Shown piece by piece: positions 42,954-51,038 of a DNA stretch of 51,038 nt. Position 1 is the first letter of the stretch. Each line of letters starts with the position of its first letter. The DNA is from Streptomyces graminilatus (GTDB lineage: Bacteria > Actinomycetota > Actinomycetes > Streptomycetales > Streptomycetaceae). The stretch spans positions 1 to 51,038 of the forward strand of contig NZ_LIQQ01000054.1 in the NCBI RefSeq assembly GCF_001418565.1. Reading direction: 5' to 3'. The translations under genes were made by a program, and so were the position numbers. Under the pieces are notes generated by a model. That model saw only the letters and a program-made list of their open reading frames with translations, made no database searches and was not told the DNA's origin.

Positions 42954-45869
42954 TCAATTGTTCGCGAGCCGGAAGATCTCCGTGCCGGACAGCAGGCCGG
43001 GGACGACACGTACGTCGTCGATGTCACCGGCGAAGGCGTCGGACCAGTCGGCGCCGTACTGGGCGCGACCGATGTTGAGCCCCTTGCCGGCGTTCCAGAC
43101 ATCGGTGACGGTGGCGCTGCCCTGCTCCTCGCCGTCGACGAAGAGCGTGAACCTCCGGGCGACCGGGTCGTACGTACCGGCCAGGTGGACCCACTTGTTC
43201 ACGGTCGCGGGGCGCTCGCTGCTCGCCATGGCGCGTACGAGGCCGGAGTCCGCCGTGTCGCTGGTGTGCCGGCCGAAGATCCAGCGTTTGTAGGCGGTGG
43301 AGTAGTAGAGGTTGAGGCCGTTGCCCTGGCTGCCCGCCTGGCTGATCACGGCGATGTTCTTGGCCAGCGATGTGGGCCGCACCCACACCGAGACGGTGAA
43401 CGCCTGGCCGGTGTGGACCGGGGACACGGCGGTGGCGTGGTCGGTGGTGCCGTTGAAGCGCAGCGCCCTGTCGGCCGGGGTGGTCGCGGAGTTGTGGCCG
43501 GCGACCCAGTCGGCGCCCTTCACCGTCAGCGTCCGGTTGTGGCCGGAGGCGTCGGGGGCCGTGGTGCCGGAGGTCTGGTCGAGGCCGTAGACGGCGGCGG
43601 CGCAGGTGTCGGCCAGGGCGTCGGCGCAGGCGCGGTCGACGGTGAAGAAGTACTTCTCCAGCGGGCCCCGGTTGCCGGCCCGGTCCACGCTGCGGACGTA
43701 GAGCACGTTCGGTCCGAAGGTGCTCGGCGCGACCTCGATGGTGGCCTTGCCGCCGAGAGCGGGCGGGTCAGCCTTGCGGGTGGGGGTGTCGTTGCCGAGG
43801 TCCCATTCGTAGAACTCGACGTCGTTCTTGAACACCGAGTCGGAGTTGCCGTTGGCGGAGAAGGTGAAGTGCCGCTTGGCTCCCGCCGGCAGGTCGGCCT
43901 CGCCCGCGACCGGCTGGACGTGCGGTTCGGTGTCGGGCCGCTCCACGTCCACCACGAACTCGCACCAGTCGGACCACGGGGAGTACCCGGAGTCCTTCAG
44001 ATTGCCGGTGGAACCGTCGTAGGTCTGAGCGCGCCAGCGGTAGCCCCCGCCGTGCTTGAGTTCCCTGACGGGGATCCCCTTCTCGAACCTGCCCTCGTTC
44101 TGCGGTCCGTCCTTGCCCTCGTAGACGAGGGGGCGGCTCGTGTCCTGGTCCCCCACCTGGAAGGTCGCGGTGAGGTTCTGGCCGCTGCCGTCGGTGTGGG
44201 AGTCGGCGTCGGTACCGGTGACGGACATGGTCGGGGTCGCGTCCCGGATCCACGGCCGCTTGGTGTTGTCGGTCGTGCAGGTCTTCTCGTCCGGGTTGGT
44301 CAGCCGCTCACCGGTGGGCTTGTCCGGGCGGGTGTTGTAGGTGACGACGAGTTTGGCGTTGTCACCCTGGAACCGCTTCCAGGAATTGGGGTCGTCCTCG
44401 TCGGCGGCGCGCAGCGAGAAGGCGATCGGGTCCTCGCCGGCGGCCTTCTTGCGGACGGAGGCGGTGAGGTTCTCGTTGCTCTCGTCGGCGTTGTCCGCGA
44501 AGTGCACCCAGCTGGGCGGGGCGTCCGGGCTGCAGCTGTCGCCCCGGCCGTACGCGACGTTCTTGTCGACCAGCAGGTCGCCGTCCTTGGGCTTGTTGTT
44601 CCAGTTCGTGGCGGAGTCGACACCACCCTCGGCGACCATGTGCAGGTTGACGGCGCTCTTGGCGCAGGAGAACGCGAACGTCTCGTAGACCTGGAAGACC
44701 GCCTTGGAGATCGTCCGGTTCTTCCAGCCCTTCGTGGCGAACTGGAAATACATGCGGTTCGTGTACGGCGAGCCGCTGCACACGTAGTAGATCCCGCCGA
44801 TGGTGTCGGCCGAGCAGCGCCCAACACCCTCGTCCTTCTTGAACTTGTGGAACTCGGTGCCCGGGTTGGCGCTGGACACGTACAGCCACTCACTCTTGGA
44901 CATCCCGGCCTCGGGGTCGATGTAGACCGGGAAGTCGGTGTCGGTCGCGGTGAGCAGGGCGTGGTCGGGCTCGACGGTGACGGCGGACGCGGAGACGTCG
45001 AGTGCCATGTCGGCGATCTTCGCGCCGGCGTCGGGCGCTTCCTGCGCGGGCGTGTCCGTGCCCGAGGCGGGGACGGCGTCGGCAGGGACCCCGGTGGTGG
45101 CGGAGTCCCACATCTTGGGTGCCTGTCCGCCGAAGACGCGCTCCCCGGAGGCGTCGACCGCCTGGAGGCCGCCGGTCGGTCCGGTGCCGAGGTCGAGACC
45201 CTGCGACCGTACGGGCAGCCGCAGTTCGGCCAGCTCCTCACTGCGGGCCGCCTCGGGGGTCTTCACCTCCAGGACGTACGAGTAGCCGGTGACCGAGGCG
45301 CTGGCCAGCAGGTCCACGCCGGGCAGCACCTCGCGGTACTCAGCGGTGTCCCCGTTCAGGACCGGCTCGGGCAGCGGCTTCGGCCAGCTCAGGGTGAAGG
45401 ACTTTCCGTCCTCGCCGAGCGTGACGAAATCGGACGAGCCGCCCGCCGCGAAGGCCAGGTCGACAACGGCGGCCTTCGGCCCGACCGTGCCGTCCGGGCG
45501 GCGCTCCAGGGTCGCGTCCGCCTTCTCCCAACTGCCGTCGGGACGCTCCACCCGCTGCGGCTGGACACTGGTCTCACTGGTCAGCGAGCCGTCCGGGTTT
45601 GCGTAGACGAGTTCGTCCTCGGCCCGCCGGTCGACGATCTCCACGGGTTCGCCGGTGGCGGCGGCCTTCGCGAAAGCGGACGCCTCGGCGGGCGTGCTGT
45701 TCGTGGTCGATCCGGTGGTGCTGGTTGATCCGGTGGTGCTGGTCGAGGCCGTGGTCGTGGGCGCACCGATGGCCGGTGTTCCCGCTGTTCCAGTGAGTAC
45801 GACGGCGGTGCCGAGCAGCACGCCGAGTTTTCGGGCAGCGCGAGGCCGCCGGTTCCAACGGGAGGTCAT
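42954..45869 (-). CDS. Secreted LamG-domain surface protein
   Basis: A 971-residue exported protein. An Arg-rich signal peptide (RRPRAARKLGVLLGTAVVLT) is followed by a Ser/Thr-rich stretch with repeated TGSTSTTGSTT. The central part is beta-rich, with DNRM-like repeat features (PYTNRMYFQFATKGWKNRTI). The C-terminal about 220 residues are a concanavalin/LamG fold: ALRFNGTTDHATAVSPVHTG, FTVSVWVRPTSLAKN, WVHLAGTYDPVARRFTLFVD. The ATG at 45869 follows AAGGAG. Streptomyces RHS proteins are often preceded by such a LamG partner; it probably acts in wall anchoring or delivery of the toxin. Confidence 0.88.
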   Translation of the reverse strand: MTSRWNRRPRAARKLGVLLGTAVVLTGTAGTPAIGAPTTTASTSTTGSTSTTGSTTNSTPAEASAFAKAAATGEPVEIVDRRAEDELVYANPDGSLTSETSVQPQRVERPDGSWEKADATLERRPDGTVGPKAAVVDLAFAAGGSSDFVTLGEDGKSFTLSWPKPLPEPVLNGDTAEYREVLPGVDLLASASVTGYSYVLEVKTPEAARSEELAELRLPVRSQGLDLGTGPTGGLQAVDASGERVFGGQAPKMWDSATTGVPADAVPASGTDTPAQEAPDAGAKIADMALDVSASAVTVEPDHALLTATDTDFPVYIDPEAGMSKSEWLYVSSANPGTEFHKFKKDEGVGRCSADTIGGIYYVCSGSPYTNRMYFQFATKGWKNRTISKAVFQVYETFAFSCAKSAVNLHMVAEGGVDSATNWNNKPKDGDLLVDKNVAYGRGDSCSPDAPPSWVHFADNADESNENLTASVRKKAAGEDPIAFSLRAADEDDPNSWKRFQGDNAKLVVTYNTRPDKPTGERLTNPDEKTCTTDNTKRPWIRDATPTMSVTGTDADSHTDGSGQNLTATFQVGDQDTSRPLVYEGKDGPQNEGRFEKGIPVRELKHGGGYRWRAQTYDGSTGNLKDSGYSPWSDWCEFVVDVERPDTEPHVQPVAGEADLPAGAKRHFTFSANGNSDSVFKNDVEFYEWDLGNDTPTRKADPPALGGKATIEVAPSTFGPNVLYVRSVDRAGNRGPLEKYFFTVDRACADALADTCAAAVYGLDQTSGTTAPDASGHNRTLTVKGADWVAGHNSATTPADRALRFNGTTDHATAVSPVHTGQAFTVSVWVRPTSLAKNIAVISQAGSQGNGLNLYYSTAYKRWIFGRHTSDTADSGLVRAMASSERPATVNKWVHLAGTYDPVARRFTLFVDGEEQGSATVTDVWNAGKGLNIGRAQYGADWSDAFAGDIDDVRVVPGLLSGTEIFRLANN

Positions 45870-46660
45870 TCCCGTTGCTCCTTCCCCCGTGAGAGCTCTC
45901 CCCAGAGCCCGCTATGAAAATGATGTGGCCATGCCGTACAGCAGTGGCCAAGGAAACATATGGGACTTCCTTTACCGAATCAAGGGTGTTTCGAGAGCAA
46001 ACCGCCCCACAGCCCACACCGCACGCACCACTCACGCCTTACGAACGGCCCTTGGTGCGGGAGGACGCGCACGGCACGTACAGCGGATCCGCCCACTTCC
46101 GCTGGATCGTGATCGGAGAGCCGACGCGCCAGCAGGGTGGAGCCCACACCGGCCTCACGCAGGCTGCGCACAACCCCCATCGATGTCAGGCTGGGGCCGA
46201 CCGTGTCACCGGAAGACGCCATCGCCCTGAGCCGGACGGCGCTGAATCCAGAGGACGTGCCCGGACGGCTGACCTTCACCATCTGCTTCGGCGCGAAGAC
46301 GTGCACCGGCTCCTGCCACTCATACGACGGCATCGCAGACGGGTACCTGACCGCGTCGGAGCTGAAGTTGTCCGGACCGGACAGTCCCGCCGCTTCCGAT
46401 CGCCACATCGAAGACAGTCGTATTTTCACCCCGTCGGTCCAGGTGCAACCAGGCCACTGGCGGAGTGTCAGACACACCTGTCCACCGGATGTCCACCGAA
46501 CCTCATCGCGCAGGCCTGACCCGCCCATCCCGGATGAGCAAGAGCCCACCTCAGAGGCTCAGGCCGTCCAAACGGTCACGGAAACCGAACCCCGACACAC
46601 GCATTACGATGCACAGACCCTAGAGGCACAACTTGGGTCGATTCCAAGGTCATCCAAAAC
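45870..46660. other. Stretch without a confidently supported gene
   Basis: Both strands have open frames (46137-46685 plus, 45980-46549 minus), but neither shows a recognisable domain, a ribosome site or clearly better codon bias than the other. The left end presumably carries the promoter of the LamG/RHS genes. Confidence 0.5.
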
Positions 46661-46664
46661 AAGA

Positions 46665-46694
46665 AACCCCAAGTCAGAGGCCTGACTTGGGGTT
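46665..46694. terminator. Hairpin next to the third tRNA-Thr fragment
   Basis: AACCCCAAGTCAG / CTGACTTGGGGTT, 13-bp perfect stem with a 4-nt loop. Its sequence differs from the two hairpins at 30.66 and 34.04 kb but its place beside the tRNA fragment is the same. Confidence 0.8.
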
Positions 46695-46701
46695 CGCCTT
46701 G

Positions 46702-46744
46702 GAGCCGCCTTCGGGATTCGAACCCGAGACCTACGCATTACGAG
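46702..46744 (-). other. tRNA-Thr(CGT) 3' fragment (att-like site, copy 3)
   Basis: Identical over 43 nt to 34075-34117, in the same orientation. The upstream sequence on the minus strand (GATCGGACAA before CTCGTAA) does not complete a D arm or anticodon stem, so the tRNA is not intact here. With copy 2 it brackets 12.6 kb carrying the RHS locus. The stretch 46745-46952 holds no gene I can support. Confidence 0.85.
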
Positions 46745-46952
46745 TTGTCCGATCTTGGTCCGGGGGCGTCCAGCACAGTCCGTTCGTTGAGAGAAGGGTG
46801 AGGTCACAGCCCCTCACGTACATCGTCGGACGCCGACGGACTCCCCCAGACAGAGGGGCTATTGAGACCCCAACTGAGACCCGCTCCACGCCGTCCAGAG
46901 CTGACCACCCGACACGAAGACGCCGAGCTAGCCAGTGAACTAGTCTGTGACC

Positions 46953-47570
46953 ATGTCGCACGGACAGGATCCAGCCTCAACCCCCAGTGGGCTTGGGCAT
47001 GCTGGCCTGCCGGAGCTGTCCAACTACACGGATCTCGGCCGTGCTAGCCGGCACTTGCAGTTCACGCTTCGGGCGGATCATGTCCTCACCGCGATTAACG
47101 ACTTCGCTCGCCTCGTCAGAGACGACTCGCAGGCCGCGCAAAAACTCACGGAGGACCTGCTCACTGGGGCTGAGCGAGACACCGGACTGCCCTCTGTAAC
47201 GTCCGGAATCATTTACGGGCTCGACCCGCGTCCCTGCCCTACGTCGTTCTGGACGGATGCCTACAGCCTCGGGCAGCAGGTAATCCTCGATCTCTGGAGG
47301 TCCTGGCCATCCGTCCTACACCTCTCGCCGGTCGAGCGTCACCAAGTCATGGAGACTCTTGGGCGAGCCGAGAGCACGGTTCGCGGCATCAAGGCTGCCG
47401 CTCAGCGTGCACTTAACCAGCACGTAAGCTCTCAATACGGATTCCTAGGCTGCGTCCCTCCCCACGACACCTCGCCCTGCGGCGTACTAGGGCTTGCCTC
47501 CCCGATTGTCCCAGGGGCGCCCTCCTCTCGGCCGACTCCCGACCAGGAAGTCATGGCCACTGCCGCTTAG
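46953..47570 (+). CDS. Uncharacterised 205-residue protein
   Basis: I do not recognise a family. From ATG 46953 (a GTG at 46947 is also in frame) it encodes a soluble protein. The central part looks helical: HVLTAINDFARLVRDDSQAA and VERHQVMETLGRAESTVRGI. The C-terminus is Pro/Ser-rich. GC third-codon bias is weaker than in the NRPS genes, as expected for accessory DNA. It lies just right of the third tRNA-Thr fragment. Confidence 0.5.
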   Translation: MSHGQDPASTPSGLGHAGLPELSNYTDLGRASRHLQFTLRADHVLTAINDFARLVRDDSQAAQKLTEDLLTGAERDTGLPSVTSGIIYGLDPRPCPTSFWTDAYSLGQQVILDLWRSWPSVLHLSPVERHQVMETLGRAESTVRGIKAAAQRALNQHVSSQYGFLGCVPPHDTSPCGVLGLASPIVPGAPSSRPTPDQEVMATAA

Positions 47571-47597
47571 CCCTCACTGTGGGGCTGCGGCCCCACT

Positions 47598-47819
47598 ATG
47601 AGGATGATCGTGCAAGCGTTCGGACCAGTGGACTGGAACTCAGTCACTAGATTCATCATCGAAAGTTTTAGCCTTCTGGCTCTCTTCGTCATCCTGCTCA
47701 TCGGATTCTTGCGCCAGCTCCGGGAGCTGGCCCGAGAGCTGCGAAAGGCTCGTAAGGACTTCCAGAGGCCGTCCGAAGATGACCCGGATGACTCACAGCG
47801 AGGGATCCGCCAAGACTGA
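47598..47819 (+). CDS. Small single-pass membrane protein
   Basis: Seventy-three residues, with one hydrophobic segment (FSLLALFVILLIGFL) followed by a basic, helical, then acidic tail (RQLRELARELRKARKDFQRP, EDDPDD). It starts 27 bp after the preceding gene, so the two may be co-transcribed. The pattern suggests a membrane anchor with a short cytoplasmic coiled coil. No family recognised. The following 47820-48007 holds nothing I can support. Confidence 0.5.
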   Translation: MRMIVQAFGPVDWNSVTRFIIESFSLLALFVILLIGFLRQLRELARELRKARKDFQRPSEDDPDDSQRGIRQD

Positions 47820-48007
47820 GCGGCGAACACGTCAGCCGGGCGCCGATAACAACATCGAGCGGGTGTCCGGCTGACGCTGTGATTTCCAGAGCTGTCTCGG
47901 CAACCTGGTCCCAAGGCGCGGACCGCATCGTCGAGGCGATCTAGAAGGGCGCCGGTGACCGACGCTCGCACTAGCACCTTGGCCCCCCATCTTGGGCGGA
48001 TTCTAGG

Positions 48008-48021
48008 GGTCGTTGCAACAC
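48008..48021. repeat. IS30 terminal inverted repeat (transposase 3' side)
   Basis: GGTCGTTGCAACAC lies 6 bp beyond the transposase stop. It matches, with one change, the complement of the IS30-fragment end at 32985-32998, supporting both as ends of related elements. Confidence 0.65.
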
Positions 48022-48027
48022 AGGTGA

Positions 48028-48473
48028 TCAACTGGCTGTGGCCAGGAGCTTAGCGAGGCGCTCGGCTGGGGTTTCCCAGTCGAGCGTTTTGCGTGGGCGG
48101 CTGTTGAGTTCGGCGGCGACGGCCGCCAGGTCCTCGGGGGTGTGGGTGGTGAGGTCGGTGCCCTTCGGAAAATACTGCCGCAGCAGGCCGTTGGTGTTCT
48201 CGTTCGAGCCGCGCTGCCAGGGGCTTGCCGGGTCGCAGAAGTAGACCGGGATGTCGGTCGCGACGGTGAAGGACCGGTGGGCGGCCATCTCTGAGCCCTG
48301 GTCCCAGGTCAGGGATCGCCAGAGATGGCCCGGGAGGACCTGGACGGTCGATGCGAGCGCGTTGCGGGTCGCATGGGCGGTGTGGCCGTCCGGCAGGTGC
48401 ACAAGCATCAGGTAGCGGGTGGAGCGTTCGACGAGTGTGCCGATGGCGGACTTGCCGTTCTTTCCGATGATCA
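48028..48473 (-). pseudogene. IS30-family transposase, 3' part, interrupted by a group II intron
   Basis: The C-terminal 148 codons of an IS30 DDE transposase: [20 protein letters not shown], second catalytic Asp in LTWDQGSEM, and Glu in [20 protein letters not shown]. It joins the intron at 48473/48474. The upstream exon begins at 51033 and leaves the window after six bases (GCGACC). Splicing would give GCGACC-TGATCATCGG, that is D-L-I-I-G, the start of the catalytic domain. So the gene would be restored if the intron splices; otherwise it is broken. Confidence 0.88.
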
Positions 48474-51032
48474 GTCGGGTAGCGGGGACGCATTGCTGCG
48501 TCCCCGCCCCCTCAGAACCGTGCAAGCAGCTGTTCACCGCACACGGCTCAAGCAAGCCTCAGGGGCTCGCGGTCAGGAGAAGGTGCAGGATTTGTCAGTC
48601 CGGCGGCTCCATCCGCCGTTGACAGAGGGTGTGAAGGAGACGGAGCCGTTGATCGCCTGATGAGCCGCCGCCCGGGAAAGCGATGTACTGCTTGGAGATC
48701 GCCTTCCTGATGACGGCCCGCCACCCTTCCCACTCCTGCGGGCTTCGCGGCGGGTGATCGGCGTGCAACAGGAGCCCTCCGCAGATCGGGCAACGACCTT
48801 GCTGTGCCTGGAGCAGGCACACGGTCATGCCGTCGACCGGTGGAGGCGGTCCCTTGCGACGCCGTTCGGCCCAGTACGACTCAAGCGCCGGGTCGTCCGG
48901 AGACGCCCTGCCCTTGACCAACTGGTGCCGGACGATCTTCGTCCAGGAGAACTTGAGCAGGTAGGCGCCGCTGTCGCGGTCGCCGAACACCCAGCGGTCC
49001 TTCCTGGACTTGTTGAACCGGCCGAAGTACTTGTCGGATATCCAGCGCTTCGGCTTGTTCGGGTGGCTGTGCTTGGCCCACTTGTAAGCGAGCTTCCACA
49101 TGTGATTGTCCAGCGCGGTGAAGACCTCGCTGGACACCACCGTCCGGTAGTAGGCCGACCAACCCCGCACGATCGGGTTGATCTTCTTGAGCACCGCTCC
49201 CGCGTTGGCCCCTCGCAGGGCCAGCATCTCGGCACTCAGCCGTTCCCGGACCCGTCGTTGAGCCGCTGTGCTCGGCTTGATCAGCAACTTGCCGTGATAG
49301 CGGCGGACGTTGAACCCCAGGAAGTCGAACCCGCTATCGGCGTGGACGATGCGTGTCTTGTCCTCGTGGAAGGCGAGCCCTCTGGGCGTCAGCCATGCGG
49401 CCAGTCGTTCCTTGACCTGTTCGGCCTGTTCACGGCTGGTGCACATCGCGACAAAATCATCTGCGTACCTCACCAGCACGGGGCTCCCGCTCTGCGCACT
49501 TCCGGCATCCCTGCCGGTCGTGTAGTAGCGGACCCCTGCGGCTTCCTCCATCCCGTGCAGGGCCACATTGAAGAGCAACGGGCTGATCACTCCGCCTTGC
49601 GGAGTCCCCGCTTCGGTCCGGGCGAACCGACCTCGATCCACCGCCCCGGCCTTCAGCCACTGCCGGACCAGTCCCCGGGCGGGGAACGTGCCGAGCGCGG
49701 CCATCAGCCGTTCATGGTCGATCCGGTCGAACGCCGCCGTCAGATCCGCGTCGAGCACCCACACACGCTGCGGGTTCTTCCCGTTGAGCGTGGAGTAGAT
49801 GGCCCCGATCGCATCTTGGCAGCCGCGGCCGGGCCGGAAGCCGTACGACTTCGGCTCGAACCGCGCTTCCCACTCGGGTTCCAGTGCACCGAGTGCCACA
49901 GCTTGCAGGCACCGGTCAACGATCACGGGAATCCCGAGTCCGCGCTTCTTCGTCGTCCCTGGCTTGGGGATGAACACCCGCTTGACGGGCTTGGGAATCC
50001 ACGGCCGGGCACGGTGCTGGACCCAGTCGGCCAGCGCGACCTTGGACTGGGGCAGAAGCACCACCTTCCCGTCGACTCCCGCCGTCGAGCGTCCCGCGTT
50101 GATCTCCGTGACCCGCCGCACGCTCAGGAGCGTGTTCGACCGGGACCGGAGCATTAGCTTCTGCAAGTTGCGGACATTCTTCAGGTCCCCTGCCTGCGAT
50201 GCCGTGAAGATTCTCTGCCGCAGACGCCGTACGTCTTCCTCGGCCCGGCGCCAGTCGACCGACGCCCAGTCCAGGTCCTCGTCCTCGGGTCCGTTCACCG
50301 TCGCGACGGCGGGCGGGACGGCCGAGACCGCTCCGGCCGCGTCCGTCATGGTGTCCAACTTGCCCCTCGGTTCCATCGTCCTTGTCCAGTGAGTCCGCAC
50401 AGGCTCACCTGGCCCACGTCAGCACCCTTTCGAGTCCGGGCAGCACACCCGTATCCGGACGGTTATGCGGGGCGACCGGCGGAGAGGCCGGTCATCGTGC
50501 CCCGGGTTCCCGTTTCCTTTCGGCTTCCGGCATTGGCTTCTTGGGCCATCCTGTTCCCGCTGGGGAGTTGAGCCTTCCTCGCGGTCGGCCGACCGGGCCA
50601 CGACGGCCCGGACCCCAACGGGGTTTCCACGTTCCACACGAATGAGATACGACCGGGGTGGGTGCTCCCTTTACCCCGAGGCGGCGGTGTCCACCTGGCC
50701 GGAGCGACCTCTGCCGGCCAGCGCCTGCCGCTTCTCAGCGGCCAGCCATGCACCCCGCTGAAACTTCCCATCGGCGGGGCTTGGGATCACGAGGCATCAT
50801 CGGGAGTTCATGTGACTTCACCCGTCCGGTCTTCCCCTTGCCGGTGACTCCCGGATGGAACGGGAGTCCTTAGGCTTTCCCCTGAGCTCCGCACCACGCC
50901 GTTACCGGCGTCGCACGTCAAGGGCGGGGACGGGTCGTACGGACACGGACCCGTGACTGTACCTACGGCCCCACCATCAGCCGCCTCTCCAATCGGTCAG
51001 TCCACTCAAATTCGTGCAACTTCGTGTCGCAC
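48474..51032 (-). ncRNA. Complete group II intron (ribozyme plus RT ORF)
   Basis: About 2.56 kb. The 5' end reads GTGCGACACGAAG at 51032 (GUGYG consensus). Domain V is at 48507-48549 (GAGCCGTGTGCGGTGAA ... GCACGGTTCTGAGGGG), followed by a domain VI stem (GCGGGGACGCA / TGCGTCCCCGC) with a bulged-A candidate. The 3' end is CTACCCGAC, an AY end. Domains I-IV occupy 50377-51032 and hold no other gene. The exons join in frame in the IS30 transposase, which independently fixes both boundaries. Confidence 0.9.
48595..50376 (-). CDS. Group II intron reverse transcriptase/maturase with HNH-like endonuclease
   Basis: About 593 residues. The RT domain shows KRVFIPKPGTTKKRGLGIPV, FEPKSYGFRPGRGCQDAI, EAGTPQGGVISPLLFNVAL and the catalytic VRYADDFVAMC. 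The maturase X domain follows (INPIVRGWSAYYRTVVSSEV). The C-terminus is a Zn/HNH-type endonuclease: GRCPICGGLLLHADHPPRSP and LLHTLCQRRMEPPD. The ATG at 50376 is preceded by AAGGA; GTG 50400 and ATG 50349 are alternatives. It lies inside ribozyme domain IV, as usual, and serves splicing and retrohoming of the intron. Confidence 0.93.
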   Translation of the reverse strand: MEPRGKLDTMTDAAGAVSAVPPAVATVNGPEDEDLDWASVDWRRAEEDVRRLRQRIFTASQAGDLKNVRNLQKLMLRSRSNTLLSVRRVTEINAGRSTAGVDGKVVLLPQSKVALADWVQHRARPWIPKPVKRVFIPKPGTTKKRGLGIPVIVDRCLQAVALGALEPEWEARFEPKSYGFRPGRGCQDAIGAIYSTLNGKNPQRVWVLDADLTAAFDRIDHERLMAALGTFPARGLVRQWLKAGAVDRGRFARTEAGTPQGGVISPLLFNVALHGMEEAAGVRYYTTGRDAGSAQSGSPVLVRYADDFVAMCTSREQAEQVKERLAAWLTPRGLAFHEDKTRIVHADSGFDFLGFNVRRYHGKLLIKPSTAAQRRVRERLSAEMLALRGANAGAVLKKINPIVRGWSAYYRTVVSSEVFTALDNHMWKLAYKWAKHSHPNKPKRWISDKYFGRFNKSRKDRWVFGDRDSGAYLLKFSWTKIVRHQLVKGRASPDDPALESYWAERRRKGPPPPVDGMTVCLLQAQQGRCPICGGLLLHADHPPRSPQEWEGWRAVIRKAISKQYIAFPGGGSSGDQRLRLLHTLCQRRMEPPD

Positions 51033-51038
51033 GGTCGC

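Noticed and set aside
42819..45728. A 969-codon plus-strand open frame opposite the LamG gene
   Set aside because: Antisense shadow of the LamG gene with no recognisable domain; the minus-strand frame has a signal peptide, ribosome site and LamG motifs.
46137..46685. Overlapping plus and minus frames upstream of the LamG gene as real genes
   Set aside because: No domain, ribosome site or decisive codon bias favours either strand.
46702..46744. A functional tRNA-Thr gene at any of the three fragments
   Set aside because: None of the copies has an acceptor 5' strand, D arm or complementary 5' anticodon stem upstream on the minus strand.

Overview
The window looks like a Streptomyces or close actinomycete chromosome. 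It is GC-rich with strong G/C third-codon bias, uses many GTG starts and ATGA/GTGA stop-start overlaps, and carries dissociated NRPS genes, MbtH, a MocR regulator and RHS/LamG surface proteins. All identifications are by eye from sequence motifs; no database search was possible.

Region 1 (about 1-2.9 kb) holds a LysE-type exporter and a DinB-like protein in an overlapping minus-strand pair, divergent from a MocR (GntR plus aminotransferase fold) regulator. A perfect 10-bp inverted repeat lies between them and is a likely operator.

Region 2 (about 3-26.1 kb) is a compact non-ribosomal peptide cluster. A LuxR-type regulator is followed by a minus-strand P450 to FkbM-methyltransferase pair. Nine plus-strand genes then form one probable operon: NRPS C-A-T, MbtH, NRPS C-A-T, type II thioesterase, an unusual thioesterase-carrier-protein fusion, ATP-grasp ligase, P450, NRPS A-T-T-C and an FAD oxidoreductase. 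Opposing them are an MFS exporter and an adenylation protein with a truncated condensation remnant and no carrier domain. One A domain reads as phenylalanine-specific; the other three codes are not ones I recognise. I infer that the lone A enzyme may load the carrier domain on the thioesterase in trans, and that the terminal C domain of the A-T-T-C protein may deliver to it. I cannot name the product.

Region 3 (26-30.3 kb) is ordinary accessory chromosome: YunG-like protein, AlkZ/YcaQ-like winged-helix protein, AraC regulator divergent from a fosmidomycin-resistance-type MFS exporter, and a small CxC protein.

Region 4 (30.3-46.75 kb) is a mosaic island marked by three same-orientation copies of the 3' half of a tRNA-Thr(CGT), at 30.71, 34.08 and 46.70 kb, each next to a hairpin. 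The last two are identical over 43 nt. The first interval holds an APC permease and nested debris (IS630, IS30, IS3, a LacI tail and an integrase C-terminus). The second holds a two-gene LamG/RHS surface toxin locus with a low-GC, ADP-ribosyltransferase-like C-terminal tip, a SUFU-type immunity gene, and partly decayed small genes that look like old immunity modules.

Region 5 (46.9-51.04 kb) has two small uncharacterised genes and an IS30 transposase interrupted by a complete group II intron (48474-51032) encoding an RT/maturase with a C-terminal HNH-like domain. The inferred splice junction is immediately after the codon for the first catalytic Asp of the transposase.
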